Of a stretch of DNA of 64,000 nucleotides, positions 24,751 to 33,354 are shown one piece after another. Location: contig NZ_JAVQHL010000003.1 of NCBI RefSeq assembly GCF_032670585.1, positions 186,001 through 250,000 of the forward strand, read 5' to 3'. The stretch is from Ostreiculturibacter nitratireducens (GTDB taxonomy: Bacteria; Pseudomonadota; Alphaproteobacteria; Rhodobacterales; Rhodobacteraceae). Each line of letters starts with the position of its first letter. Positions within the stretch are counted from its first letter, which is position 1. Made by a program: the position numbers and the translations under genes. The notes beneath the pieces are model-generated. The model saw nothing but the letters and a program-made list of their open reading frames with translations. It was not told the DNA's origin and made no database searches.

Positions 24751-26486
24751 CAGTTGATCTCCGGTTCCGGGACCGGGCCGCCAAATTCCGTCTTCAGGAA
24801 GTCGAAGTCGCAGCCCTTGTCCGCCTGCTCGATATGTTTCGCGAACACCCAGCCGTAGCCGCGCTCGTATCTCGGCGCGGGCGCCTTCCAGGCAGCCCGG
24901 CGGCGCTCCATCTCCTCGTCGTCGAGGCGGACGTTCAGCGTCCGGTTCGGGATGTCGAGGTCGATGATGTCGCCCGTCTGGATCAACGCGAGAGGCCCGC
25001 CGACGAAGGCCTCGGGCGCGATGTGCAGGACGCAGGCGCCGAAGGAGGTGCCCGACATGCGGGCATCCGACAGCCGCACCATGTCGCGGTGTCCGTCTTT
25101 CAGAAGCGCCTTCGGCATCGGGATCATGCCCCATTCCGGCATGCCCGGCCCGCCCTGCGGCCCGGCGTTCCTGAGCACCAGCACCGTGTCCGGCGTCAGC
25201 GGATACTCCGGGTCGTCGATGATCGCCTTCATCTCCTTGTAGGAGTTGGCCACCAGCGCTGGCCCCGAATGGACGTGGAATTTCGGGTCGCAGGCGGCGG
25301 GCTTGATGACCGCCCCGTCGGGCGCGAGGTTGCCCTTCAGGACCGCCAGCGAGCCCTCGTGGTAGACCGGGTCGGAAAGGGGGCGGATCACATCGTTGTT
25401 GTAATTGACCGCGCCTTCCAGTCCCTCCCCCAGGCTTCTGCCCGTCACCGTCAATGCAGAATGGTCCAGCTTGTCGCCCAGTTCAGTCATGAGCGCGCGC
25501 AGACCGCCCGCATAGTAGAAATCCTCCATCAGGTATTCCTTGCCCGAGGGGCGGATGTTCGCGATCACCGGCGTCGTGCGGCCGACGCGGTCGAGATCGT
25601 CGAGTTCCAGCGGGATGCCGGCGCGCCGGGCCATGGCGATCAGGTGGATGATCGCATTGGTGGAACAGCCCGTCGCCATCGCCACCGTCACCGCGTTGTT
25701 GACCGCGGCGGGGGTGATGATCTTCTCGGGCGTCAGGTCCTCCCACACCATCTCGACGATCCGCCGCCCGCAGGATGCGCTCATCCGCTGGTGGTTGGCG
25801 TCGGCCGCGGGAATCGAGGAGGCGCCGGGCAGGCAGAGGCCGAGCCCTTCCGCGATCGCGGTCATGGTGGAGGCCGTGCCCATCGTCATGCAGTGCCCGT
25901 AGCTCCGCGCGATGCCACCCTCGATGCCCTTCCATTCCTCCTTGCTGATCGTGCCCGCGCGGCGCTCATCCCAGTACTTGAACCCGTCCGTGCCGGATCC
26001 CAGCACCTTGCCCGCGTAGTTCCCCCGCAGCATCGGCCCGGCTGGGAGGTAGATGAACGGCACGCCCATCGACACCGCACCCATGACGAGTCCCGGCGTG
26101 GTCTTGTCGCAGCCGCCCATCAGCACCGCACCGTCGATCGGGTGCGAGCGCAGAAGCTCCTCCACCTCCATCGCGAGGAGATTGCGGTAGAGCATCGTCG
26201 TGGGCTTCACGAAGTTCTCGGAAAGCGACAGCGCGGGAAGCTCCATCGGGAAGCCGCCCGCCTGAAGGATGCCGCGCTTCACCCACTCGGCGCGGTCCTT
26301 GAAATGCACATGGCATTGCTGCGCCTCGGACCAGGTGTTGACGACCGCGATGATCGGCTTGCCTTCCCAGTCCTCGGGTCCGTAGCCCATCTGCATCGTC
26401 CGCGACCTGTGGCCGAAGGACCGGAAATCGTCGGGCGCCATCCAGCGGGCGCTGCGCAGTTCGTGATAGCTCTTGCGTTGGCTCAT
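24750..26486 (-). CDS. IlvD/Edd-family sugar-acid dehydratase (L-arabinonate dehydratase-like)
   Basis: Fe-S dehydratase of about 578 residues that removes water from an aldonate. Cluster and metal residues are visible in LMGGCDKTTPG (about residue 130) and SYGHCMTMGTASTM (about residue 200). The C-terminal barrel motif RMSGTSFGACVLH includes the Ser that acts as base in DHAD enzymes. The sequence is nearer to sugar-acid dehydratases than to biosynthetic IlvD. The start is either ATG 26486 (MSQRKSYHELRSARW, chosen) or GTG 26495. With the DHDPS-family gene at 27136 and KGSA dehydrogenase it could complete an arabinonate (Weimberg-like) route; the exact aldonate is not determinable. Confidence 0.86.
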   Translation of the reverse strand: MSQRKSYHELRSARWMAPDDFRSFGHRSRTMQMGYGPEDWEGKPIIAVVNTWSEAQQCHVHFKDRAEWVKRGILQAGGFPMELPALSLSENFVKPTTMLYRNLLAMEVEELLRSHPIDGAVLMGGCDKTTPGLVMGAVSMGVPFIYLPAGPMLRGNYAGKVLGSGTDGFKYWDERRAGTISKEEWKGIEGGIARSYGHCMTMGTASTMTAIAEGLGLCLPGASSIPAADANHQRMSASCGRRIVEMVWEDLTPEKIITPAAVNNAVTVAMATGCSTNAIIHLIAMARRAGIPLELDDLDRVGRTTPVIANIRPSGKEYLMEDFYYAGGLRALMTELGDKLDHSALTVTGRSLGEGLEGAVNYNNDVIRPLSDPVYHEGSLAVLKGNLAPDGAVIKPAACDPKFHVHSGPALVANSYKEMKAIIDDPEYPLTPDTVLVLRNAGPQGGPGMPEWGMIPMPKALLKDGHRDMVRLSDARMSGTSFGACVLHIAPEAFVGGPLALIQTGDIIDLDIPNRTLNVRLDDEEMERRRAAWKAPAPRYERGYGWVFAKHIEQADKGCDFDFLKTEFGGPVPEPEIN

Positions 26487-26499
26487 TTTTTGCACCGGA

Positions 26500-26625
26500 T
26501 CAGGAGGAGATGGGGGCGGCGGGGCCGAACATCAGCAAAAGGATCAGGGCCGTGATGGCGACCCCGCCAATCCAGGGCCAGATCCCATTGGCGTCCATAT
26601 CCTCGCGCGTGTCACGTCCAATCAT
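26500..26625 (-). CDS. Small single-pass membrane protein (41 aa)
   Basis: Short ORF with one predicted transmembrane helix (WPWIGGVAITALILLLMFG, residues 16-34) and a charged N-terminus (MIGRDTREDMDANG). An AGGAGG Shine-Dalgarno lies 6 bp upstream of the ATG and overlaps the stop codon of the TRAP permease remnant, so it was co-translated with that gene. The 3' end is 13 bp before the IlvD-type gene. It may be an accessory subunit of the lost TRAP system. I do not recognise a named family. Confidence 0.6.
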   Translation of the reverse strand: MIGRDTREDMDANGIWPWIGGVAITALILLLMFGPAAPISS

Positions 26626-26635
26626 CGGAACCTCC

Positions 26636-26971
26636 TCAATTCGTAAGCGCCTCGGGCAGCCAAAGCGCGATTGTCGGGACCATCATCACAAAGATCAGCG
26701 CGAAAATCTGCAGTGCGATGAAGGGCGGGACCAAGATGAGGTCTTCCTGAAGCGTAGTGTCCTTCGGCAAAACGGACTTTGACGAGAAGAACGGCGGACC
26801 GAAGGTTCGTGACAGGAAACAGGTCTGGGTGCCTGTCACGAAGAGGAATCCGATCTGGATCCACAGTTGCCGGTCCACGCCGCGATGCGCTCCATCAGCG
26901 TGAGCGGCGCGATGGCCGTGGGCGACCAGACCACCGCCGAGGCAAAGCAGCGCGGCCTCGGCGCTTCGCAT
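26636..26971 (-). pseudogene. Remnant of a TRAP large permease (DctM), C-terminal part
   Basis: The last ~75 codons read like the C-terminus of a TRAP large subunit: WIQIGFLFVTGTQTCFLS, FGPPFFSSKSVLPKDTTLQE, and a final hydrophobic helix ending FVMMVPTIALWLPEAL. Just upstream a SPTAIAPLTL stretch typical of membrane transporters is in a different frame, so there is a frameshift around 26,880. The roughly 350 residues of the normal N-terminus are missing. The stop codon is coupled to the 41-aa membrane ORF, showing that this was once the transporter of the aldarate operon. An ATG at 26971 follows a -10-like element but does not give a normal permease start. Confidence 0.68.
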
Positions 26972-26974
26972 TGT

Positions 26975-26993
26975 AGTATATTGGTCGTCCGAT
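26975..26993 (-). promoter_or_regulatory. Candidate promoter/operator of the aldarate operon
   Basis: A minus-strand TATACT -10-like element (26975-26980) adjoins an imperfect palindrome ATTGGTCGTCCGAT (26980-26993), which matches its own reverse complement at 10 of 14 positions and resembles GntR-type operators. It lies between the minus-strand dehydratase operon and the plus-strand KdgD-type gene. A TTGACA-like -35 is weak. Confidence 0.35.
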
Positions 26994-27135
26994 ACAGCCA
27001 GTCGCGCCGGAACGCCTAACGCATGCTTCTCCCTGAATTCCACTGCCTTGGCGACAACCGGATCTCCCCGACCAGAGGCGCACGACGCCTAAACCCGTCG
27101 CGCGTGAATTCCTGACGCATCAGCACGAGGCCCCC

Positions 27136-28029
27136 ATGCCCAAGCCCGACATGACCGCCGCCCTGACCGGAATCTCCGGAATCCTCGTGACGCCCTTCGA
27201 TGGCGAAGACCGGATCGCCCCTACGCGGCTCCGGCCCATCGTCGACCGCGCGGTGGATGCGGGCGTGCAAATCCTCGTCTCGAACGGCAACACGGGTGAG
27301 TTCTACGGACTGACGATGGAAGAGGCGCTTTCGATGGTCGAGGCGGGCGCCGAGGCCGTCGCGGGGCGCGTGCCGCTCGTCGCCGGCGTCGGGCGCGGGA
27401 TACACGACGCCTGCGCTCTCGCCCGCGCCTCGGTCCGCGCCGGTGCCTCGGCGCTGATGATCCACCAGCCGCCGGACCCGTTCGTCGCCCCGCGCGGCCT
27501 CGTCGATTACGTCTCGTGTATTGCCGAGGCGGCGGAGGGCACGCCCCTCGTCCTTTACATCCGGAATGACGCCATCGGCATCGACGCCATCGCCCGGCTC
27601 TGCGCGCTCGATCCCGTCATCGGCGTGAAATGGGCCACGCCGAACCCGATGCGGCTTTCCGAGGCGATGGCGGAGAGCGATCCCTCCATCGTCTGGGTCG
27701 GCGGCCTGGCCGAGGTCTGGGCGCCCGTCTTCTACGCGGTCGGCGCGCGCGGTTTCACGAGCGGCCTGATCAATGTCTGGCCGGAACGCTCCGTCGCGAT
27801 CCACGGCGCGCTGGAGGCAGGGGACTACGCCTTAGCCCGCACGCTCATTGCCGGAATGAAGGCGTTCGAGGACGTGCGCGCGCAGGAAAACGGAGGCGCC
27901 AACGTCAGCGGCGTGAAGGCGGCGCTGCAACTTTCCGGTCACGATTGCGGCGCGCCGCGCCCGCCGGCTGCGTGGCCACTGGGCGAAGCGCAGATCGAGG
28001 CGATCCGGGCCTGCCTGCCGCAATCATAA
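27136..28029 (+). CDS. DHDPS-family dehydratase/aldolase (KdgD or 2-keto-3-deoxyarabonate dehydratase type)
   Basis: Class I Schiff-base enzyme of 297 residues in the DapA/NAL superfamily. Seen are GILVTPFDGEDRI at the start, SNGNTGEFYGLTMEE (the phosphate/carboxylate loop), the Tyr in LVLYIRND (about residue 137), and the Schiff-base Lys in VIGVKWATPN (about residue 163). Active-site neighbours differ from true dihydrodipicolinate synthase, which usually has IVGIKDSSG. The likely reaction is dehydration (with decarboxylation for KdgD) of a 2-keto-3-deoxy sugar acid to alpha-ketoglutaric semialdehyde, feeding the dehydrogenase at 21014. Divergent from the dehydratase operon across a shared control region. 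Confidence 0.85.
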   Translation: MPKPDMTAALTGISGILVTPFDGEDRIAPTRLRPIVDRAVDAGVQILVSNGNTGEFYGLTMEEALSMVEAGAEAVAGRVPLVAGVGRGIHDACALARASVRAGASALMIHQPPDPFVAPRGLVDYVSCIAEAAEGTPLVLYIRNDAIGIDAIARLCALDPVIGVKWATPNPMRLSEAMAESDPSIVWVGGLAEVWAPVFYAVGARGFTSGLINVWPERSVAIHGALEAGDYALARTLIAGMKAFEDVRAQENGGANVSGVKAALQLSGHDCGAPRPPAAWPLGEAQIEAIRACLPQS

Positions 28030-28045
28030 CGGCAGGCGGCTTCCG

Positions 28046-30370
28046 TCACTTCTTCCGCATCGCGTCGAGCAGCGCTGCGCCAAGTGCGCCCGTCTGGGAC
28101 GCACTGCCGGGCTTGGCCGTGGCCGCGCCGCGCGCGGGGCCGGGCTTGCTGCTCCGGCCACCGGGACCCGGGGAGCGGGCGGCGCCGTCCTCTCGGGCCG
28201 AGGCGCCGCCATCCTTGCGCATCGAAAGGCCGATGCGCTTGCGTGCCACGTCCACCTCGGTCACGCGGACCCGAACGATGTCGCCCGCCTTCACCACCTC
28301 GTGCGGGTCCTTGACGAAGCGGTCGGCAAGCTGGCTGACATGGACGAGGCCGTCCTGGTGGACACCGATATCGACGAAGGCCCCGAAGGCGGCGACGTTT
28401 GTGACCGTGCCTTCCAGAACCATGCCCGGCTTCAGGTCCTTGATGTCCTCGACCCCCTCGGCGAAGGTCGCCGTCTTGAAGGTAGGGCGCGGGTCACGGC
28501 CCGGTTTCTCGAGTTCGGAGAGAATGTCGCGGACCGTCGGAAGGCCGAATGTCTCGTCCATGAAGTCCTCGGCCCTGAGGCCGCGCAGCATCTTCGTGTC
28601 ACCCATCAGGCTGCGGATATCGCGGCCGCAGGCCTTCACGATCTTGCGGGCGACGCCGTAGGCCTCCGGGTGGACGGCGGAGGCGTCGAGCGGCTCCTCT
28701 CCGTCGCGGATGCGCAGGAAGCCCGCGCATTGTTCGAAGGCGCGGGGGCCGAGCCGGGACACCTCAAGGAGTTGCCTGCGCGAGCGGAAGGCGCCAGACG
28801 CATCGCGATGGGCCACGATGGCTTCGGCCAGCCCCGGCCCGAGGCCCGAGACATAGGCCAGAAGCGGCGCGGAGGCGGTGTTTAGGTCAACCCCGACGGC
28901 GTTCACCGCGTCCTCGACAACCGCGACCAGCGCACGGCCGAGGCGGTGCTGGTCCACGTCGTGCTGATACTGGCCGACGCCGATCGACTTGGGTTCGATC
29001 TTCACCAGTTCGGCAAGCGGGTCCTGCAGCCGCCGCGCGATCGAAACCGCGCCACGAAGCGAGACGTCGAGGTCCGGGAATTCGCGCGCGGCCAGTTCCG
29101 AGGCAGAATAGACGGAGGCCCCCGCCTCGGACACCACGACCTTGGTCGGCAGCTTGGCCTCTTTGGGCAGTAGCGCGAGCGTCTCGGCGACAAAGCGCTC
29201 GGTCTCGCGGCTCGCCGTGCCGTTGCCGATGGCGATCAGTTCCACGCCGTGCTGAACGATGAGCCGCAGGACGGCGGCCTGGGCGCCGCGCAGGTCATTC
29301 TTCGGCTGGAAGGGATAAAGCGTCTCGGTTGCGACGAGCCGCCCGGTCGCGTCCACGACGGCGGCCTTGACGCCTGTGCGGATCCCCGGATCGAGGCCGA
29401 GCGTCGGCCGCGGCCCGGCGGGCGCGGCAAGGAGCAGGTCCTTGAGATTCCGGGCGAACACGGCGATCGCCTCCTCATGCGCGCGGGCCCTGAGGTCGCC
29501 CAGAAGGTCGATCATCATCGTGGTGGCAAGCTTCACCCGCCAAGTCCAGCCAGCGACGTTGCGCAGCCAGCGGTCACCCGCACCTTCCCCCTGGATGCCA
29601 ATGTGGCGTGCGACGATGCCGGTCGCGCGCGTGTCACCGGTTTCCGGATCGGGGGCGATGTCGATCGTCACGACGCCTTCCTTCGAAGCGCGCAGCACGG
29701 CGAGCGCACGGTGGGACGGGACCGTCGCCCAAGCCTCGCGGTGGTCGAAATAGTCCGAGAACTTCGCGCCTTTCTCCTCCTGCCCCGCAATGACCCGGGA
29801 GGTCAGGAACGCCTCTTTCTGCATGAACGCGCGGAGTTCACCGAGAAGCGTGGCGTTTTCCGCGAGCCGCTCGGCAAGGATGTCACGCGCACCCTCTAGG
29901 GCCTCCTTCACCGTCGGAACCGCCTCGGTGACATAGGCGGCGGCAAGCGCCTCCGGGTCGGCGGATCGGTCGGCGAGGATCGCTTCCAGAAGCGGCTCCA
30001 AACCGTTCTCGCGGGCGATCATCGCCTTGGTGCGGCGCTTGGGCTTGTAGGGCAGATAGATGTCCTCGAGCTCCGCCTTCGTTTCGGCCTTCGCGATAGC
30101 ACGGGCGAGGTCGTCGCTCAGCTTGTCCTGCGAACGGATCGATTCCATGATCGCGACGCGGCGGTCCTCAAGTTCCCGCAGGTAGGTGAGCCGGTCGGAA
30201 AGCTTGCGCAACTGCGTGTCGTCCAACCCGCCCGTGACCTCCTTGCGGTAGCGCGCCACGAAGGGAACGGTCGCACCTTCGTCGAGAAGCGCGACGGCGG
30301 CCGTGACCTGCTGGGCGCGCGCCCCGATCTCTGCCGCGATGGTCTCTGCGATGCGGGCTGCGGTGTTCAA
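28046..30370 (-). CDS. tex: Tex-family transcription accessory / RNA-binding protein
   Basis: Cytoplasmic nucleic-acid-binding protein of 774 residues. The order is N-terminal HTH region, YqgF/RNase H-like domain (GLDPGIRTGVKAAVVD, about residue 335), helix-hairpin-helix repeats (LLAYVSGLGPGLAEAIVAHR), and a C-terminal S1 domain (LEGTVTNVAAFGAFVDIGVH). A lysine- and glycine-rich tail follows. The start is taken as TTG at 30370 because AGGAGG precedes it by 5 bp and homology begins at NTAARIAETIAAEIG; the open frame further upstream lacks a Shine-Dalgarno and family resemblance. It is convergent with the KdgD-type gene, 16 bp apart, and is the last chromosomal gene before the tRNA-Phe element. 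Confidence 0.94.
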   Translation of the reverse strand: MNTAARIAETIAAEIGARAQQVTAAVALLDEGATVPFVARYRKEVTGGLDDTQLRKLSDRLTYLRELEDRRVAIMESIRSQDKLSDDLARAIAKAETKAELEDIYLPYKPKRRTKAMIARENGLEPLLEAILADRSADPEALAAAYVTEAVPTVKEALEGARDILAERLAENATLLGELRAFMQKEAFLTSRVIAGQEEKGAKFSDYFDHREAWATVPSHRALAVLRASKEGVVTIDIAPDPETGDTRATGIVARHIGIQGEGAGDRWLRNVAGWTWRVKLATTMMIDLLGDLRARAHEEAIAVFARNLKDLLLAAPAGPRPTLGLDPGIRTGVKAAVVDATGRLVATETLYPFQPKNDLRGAQAAVLRLIVQHGVELIAIGNGTASRETERFVAETLALLPKEAKLPTKVVVSEAGASVYSASELAAREFPDLDVSLRGAVSIARRLQDPLAELVKIEPKSIGVGQYQHDVDQHRLGRALVAVVEDAVNAVGVDLNTASAPLLAYVSGLGPGLAEAIVAHRDASGAFRSRRQLLEVSRLGPRAFEQCAGFLRIRDGEEPLDASAVHPEAYGVARKIVKACGRDIRSLMGDTKMLRGLRAEDFMDETFGLPTVRDILSELEKPGRDPRPTFKTATFAEGVEDIKDLKPGMVLEGTVTNVAAFGAFVDIGVHQDGLVHVSQLADRFVKDPHEVVKAGDIVRVRVTEVDVARKRIGLSMRKDGGASAREDGAARSPGPGGRSSKPGPARGAATAKPGSASQTGALGAALLDAMRKK

Positions 30371-30603
30371 GGGGGCCTCCTGTCGTCTGCTCGGATGCCT
30401 CTCATAGCGGCGGCGGTCCACCTCGCCAAGGGACGACGGCAGGCACTCAGACCACAGGTCCAGTGCCTTCCGCATGAGGAGCATCCGAGACCTCTGCCAG
30501 ACGCAACCTGAGGGAATTCCGGGCCGAATTCAGACCAAGTCATGACGACCGCGACACGGCGACAGCCACAGTCAAAGAGTGCACTCTTGTCTTCAGATTT
30601 TTC

Positions 30604-30618
30604 GTGGTGCCCGGGGGC
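30604..30618 (-). repeat. Outer copy of the tRNA-Phe 3' end
   Basis: GTGGTGCCCGGGGGC, identical to 42137-42151 at the 3' end of tRNA-Phe including the encoded CCA. It lies 23 bp outside the 41-bp left repeat. It is probably the original chromosomal tRNA end, or the scar of an earlier integration and excision. Confidence 0.6.
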
Positions 30619-30641
30619 AGTGCTGGTTTCCCAGTTGTGCT

Positions 30642-30682
30642 CCCGGGGGCGGAATCGAACCACCGACACGAGGATTTTCAAT
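30642..30682. repeat. Left attachment repeat of the tRNA-Phe element
   Basis: 41 bp identical to 42143-42183 within tRNA-Phe, starting CCCGGGGGCGGAATCGAACC and ending at TTTTCAAT, in the anticodon loop. Same orientation as the right copy. The sequence continues into TGGGCT instead of the rest of the tRNA. An inverted copy of the junction (GTTTTCAATTGGCT) lies at about 30,733-30,748, possibly an integrase core or arm site. Confidence 0.9.
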
Positions 30683-30863
30683 TGGGCTGTTGATCCGCGC
30701 GCGCTGTTTCAGGATCGCTCAACCTGTAACTTAGCCAATTGAAAACCTTGATCTTTGCGCGTGGCAGATCGTCTCGACCCGTCTCGCGACGGAGCATTCA
30801 AGCACGCTGCTCCTGCTACCCCAGCGATACCCACGAACTAGAAAATGTGCCTTGCCTGTTCAC

Positions 30864-31541
30864 TCACGCATTGACCAGATCGGAAAGGTAGCCGTCCGTT
30901 CCAGAAAAGTAGCCGAACACGCCGTCCATCACATCCCGGAGACGCCTCAAGTCCATACGGTCGTTGGCGAGGGGAACCGGAATACCACGGTTGTCACGCG
31001 GATACCTGTAAGAAAAGGACTTGGGATCGACGTTCCCAAACTCGGCTATAACGCCGCCAACAATTTGATCCGCCTGATCCGGGTCATCAGTGCCGAAGCC
31101 GTCCAAGACCTTCAGAAACTCAGGCCATAGCTGCTCAAAATCGTGCGAATTCCAAATCTGCTCGACCCCGACGTGATGACCGTAGACGTTGATGATATAC
31201 TTTAAATTCAACTCCAACGCATGGCGGTACAGAAAAACGATTGGATAGATCAGGAAATCTGCTTCGCGGAAATCTTCTATGGCTAGTTCCACAAGGGCGT
31301 CGGCGGATCGCCTGTAACCCTCCATCATGAGCACGAAACGTGAAAAGTCGTTCTCTGCTATGGCAGCGTGATGCTGACCGTCTTCGGGCAACTCGAAAGG
31401 GTCATCGCCAGGTTGCGGCCAGCGAAAGCCAGTGCCAACCAATTCTTCAAATGTCCGACGCTTCGCCAAGTGGCCGCTCCGATCTGACGATATCTGTTTC
31501 AAACCATCTAGGGTTGTCCCTGACGAGGAGCAAGCGCCCAT
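30864..31541 (-). CDS. Hypothetical mostly helical protein (possibly HEPN-like)
   Basis: A 225-residue protein of the mobile element. No named family is certain. The central part FLIYPIVFLYRHALELNLKY resembles the YRHxLELxLK helix of HEPN-like and related helical proteins found in many mobile elements, followed by NSHDFEQLWPEFLKVL and an acidic patch. The start at ATG 31541 lies only 14 bp from the integrase ATG on the opposite strand, so the two promoters must overlap the coding regions. The C-terminus lies close to the left attachment site. A role in defence or toxin action is possible but only by analogy. Confidence 0.65.
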   Translation of the reverse strand: MGACSSSGTTLDGLKQISSDRSGHLAKRRTFEELVGTGFRWPQPGDDPFELPEDGQHHAAIAENDFSRFVLMMEGYRRSADALVELAIEDFREADFLIYPIVFLYRHALELNLKYIINVYGHHVGVEQIWNSHDFEQLWPEFLKVLDGFGTDDPDQADQIVGGVIAEFGNVDPKSFSYRYPRDNRGIPVPLANDRMDLRRLRDVMDGVFGYFSGTDGYLSDLVNA

Positions 31542-31555
31542 CTTATCATGGGCTT

Positions 31556-32755
31556 ATGAAACGAAAGCTCACCACCAAGTTCATCGAGGGCCAGCGGCCC
31601 AACCCGTCGAAACGTCTCGATTTTCGGGACGAGTTGATGCCGGGTCTGGTCCTACGCATTAGCACATCCGGCACAAAGACGTTCTGCTTGCACAAGCGCA
31701 TCAACGGCAAGATGCGTCGCCTGACCATCGGGCGGTTCGGCGTCGTGTCGCTGGCCGAGGCTCGTGAACGGGTGAGGCAGGTGCTCTACGAAATCGAGAC
31801 GGGCCGGTTCGAAGGTAGCACCGGCGTCGAGGTCGAGACCAAACCCACGCTTGGCGACGTGATCCCCGACTATATCGAGAAGCACGCCAAGGTTCACAAC
31901 CGCGACTGGAAGCGCAAGGAAGCGCTCCTGGCCAAGTTCAAGACCCTGCACGGCAAACGGATCGACGAGATCAAGCGCGCCGATGTCGTGAAAGCCTGCG
32001 ACGTGATCCACAAATCCGCGCCGGTCAGTGCGAACCGGGCGCTGGCCCACCTCAAGCACCTGATGGGCTGGTGCGTCGAGCGTGGCATGATCGATGCCTC
32101 CCCCATTGCCGGGATGAAACCGCTGTCCAAGGAACGGTCGCGTGAGCGCGTGCTGACCGACGATGAGCTGGGCGCGCTGTGGACGGCCTGTGATGCCGAA
32201 GGCTATCCTTTCGGGGATTGCATGAAGTTGTTGATCCTCAGCGGCCAGAGACGCGCCGAGGTCGCCGAGATGCGCTGGTCGGAACTCGACCTCGAAAAAC
32301 GCCTGTGGACCCTGCCTTCACAGCGCGCCAAGAACGGCAGACAACACACGGTGCCGATCACTGACGCGATGATGGACGTGCTGCGCAGGGTGCCGAGGTT
32401 CCTCGGATCGGACTACGTGTTCACCACCACCGGCAAATCGCCCGTGTCGGGCTTCGGTCGCCTGAAAGACCGGCTCGACAAGGCGCTGCCCAATGGCACG
32501 GAGCCGTGGATCATCCACGACCTGCGCCGCACGATGTCCACCAACATGGCGATGCTGGGCGTCCCCCAGCCCGTGACCGAGGCGTTGCTGAACCACAAGA
32601 CGGGTGTGGTCTCGGGCGTGGCGGCTATCTACAATGTCTATTCATACGCCGACGAGAAGCGCGAAGCCCTCGGCGCTTGGTCGCAACACGTGATGAAATT
32701 GGTCAGATCGAAGAATGACGCCACTGAAACGGAAATTGCGCAAGCGTCAGGTTGA
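31556..32755 (+). CDS. Tyrosine-type site-specific integrase
   Basis: Phage-type integrase of 399 residues that inserts and excises the element at tRNA-Phe. The N-terminal DUF4102-like arm-binding region (KLTTKFIEGQRP, then GLVLRISTSGTKTFCL) is followed by the core-binding domain. The catalytic domain has Arg in LSGQRRAEVAEM (about residue 245), HDLRRTMST (His-x-x-Arg, about residue 322), the second His region NHKTGVVSG, and the nucleophile Tyr in IYNVYSY. The ATG at 31556 begins MKRKLTTKF; upstream open frame is not homologous. The 3' end overlaps the next gene by 41 bp. Confidence 0.95.
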   Translation: MKRKLTTKFIEGQRPNPSKRLDFRDELMPGLVLRISTSGTKTFCLHKRINGKMRRLTIGRFGVVSLAEARERVRQVLYEIETGRFEGSTGVEVETKPTLGDVIPDYIEKHAKVHNRDWKRKEALLAKFKTLHGKRIDEIKRADVVKACDVIHKSAPVSANRALAHLKHLMGWCVERGMIDASPIAGMKPLSKERSRERVLTDDELGALWTACDAEGYPFGDCMKLLILSGQRRAEVAEMRWSELDLEKRLWTLPSQRAKNGRQHTVPITDAMMDVLRRVPRFLGSDYVFTTTGKSPVSGFGRLKDRLDKALPNGTEPWIIHDLRRTMSTNMAMLGVPQPVTEALLNHKTGVVSGVAAIYNVYSYADEKREALGAWSQHVMKLVRSKNDATETEIAQASG

Positions 32756-33260
32756 CCTCCTGCTTCTCAGCATCATCCGCGCCTACGACCATCCAAACGG
32801 TAAAAGCGAAGCAGATCGTTTAGCAATGGTTCGCGAAGCCTTTTTTGGCGAGAAACGTGGACGCGGGCGGACGGGTGCATTCGACGATCTGGCATTGTTC
32901 AAGCTATTCGACGAAGTGCGCAAGCGCGAACTTGATGGGCTGCGAAAGAGCATCGCGAAGAAAGACGTGAGACTGCAATCCCCCGAGTGGGAAGCCGAAA
33001 TCGCACGCGACCCGATGAAAGTCCGTGAGGCTGCACGGCACTTCTCAGATATAGCTGGAACAAGCGAAAACGTCGAGCATGATACCGTCGAGCATCGGCT
33101 GCGCCGCAAAGCAAGGACACAATTGACCACAAAGGAAATGGCCGAGATCGAGTCTCTGTTCGATCCTGATGCGCCTCACACCAGAACGATCATGACGATC
33201 CTCGAATTGCTCGACGACCTCGGCGTTCAGTCTGAAACAATCTGGGACGAAAACCCCTGA
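32715..33260 (+). CDS. Hypothetical protein following the integrase
   Basis: A 181-residue, charge-rich and probably helical protein. The N-terminus is very basic (PLKRKLRKRQ) followed by LLLLSIIRAYDHP, and the middle is rich in Arg/Glu. The gene starts inside the end of the integrase gene (41-bp overlap, different frame), so it is probably co-transcribed with it. I do not recognise a family. Position after the integrase suggests an excision or regulatory accessory, but there is no direct evidence. Confidence 0.6.
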   Translation: MTPLKRKLRKRQVDLLLLSIIRAYDHPNGKSEADRLAMVREAFFGEKRGRGRTGAFDDLALFKLFDEVRKRELDGLRKSIAKKDVRLQSPEWEAEIARDPMKVREAARHFSDIAGTSENVEHDTVEHRLRRKARTQLTTKEMAEIESLFDPDAPHTRTIMTILELLDDLGVQSETIWDENP

Positions 33261-33354
33261 TTTGTGTCCCACGACTGCGCTCTGCGCCCCTGCTAATCTG
33301 CCATCACACGTGAACTAATGGGGCGCCCCTTCATCTAACCGATGGAGGACCATC

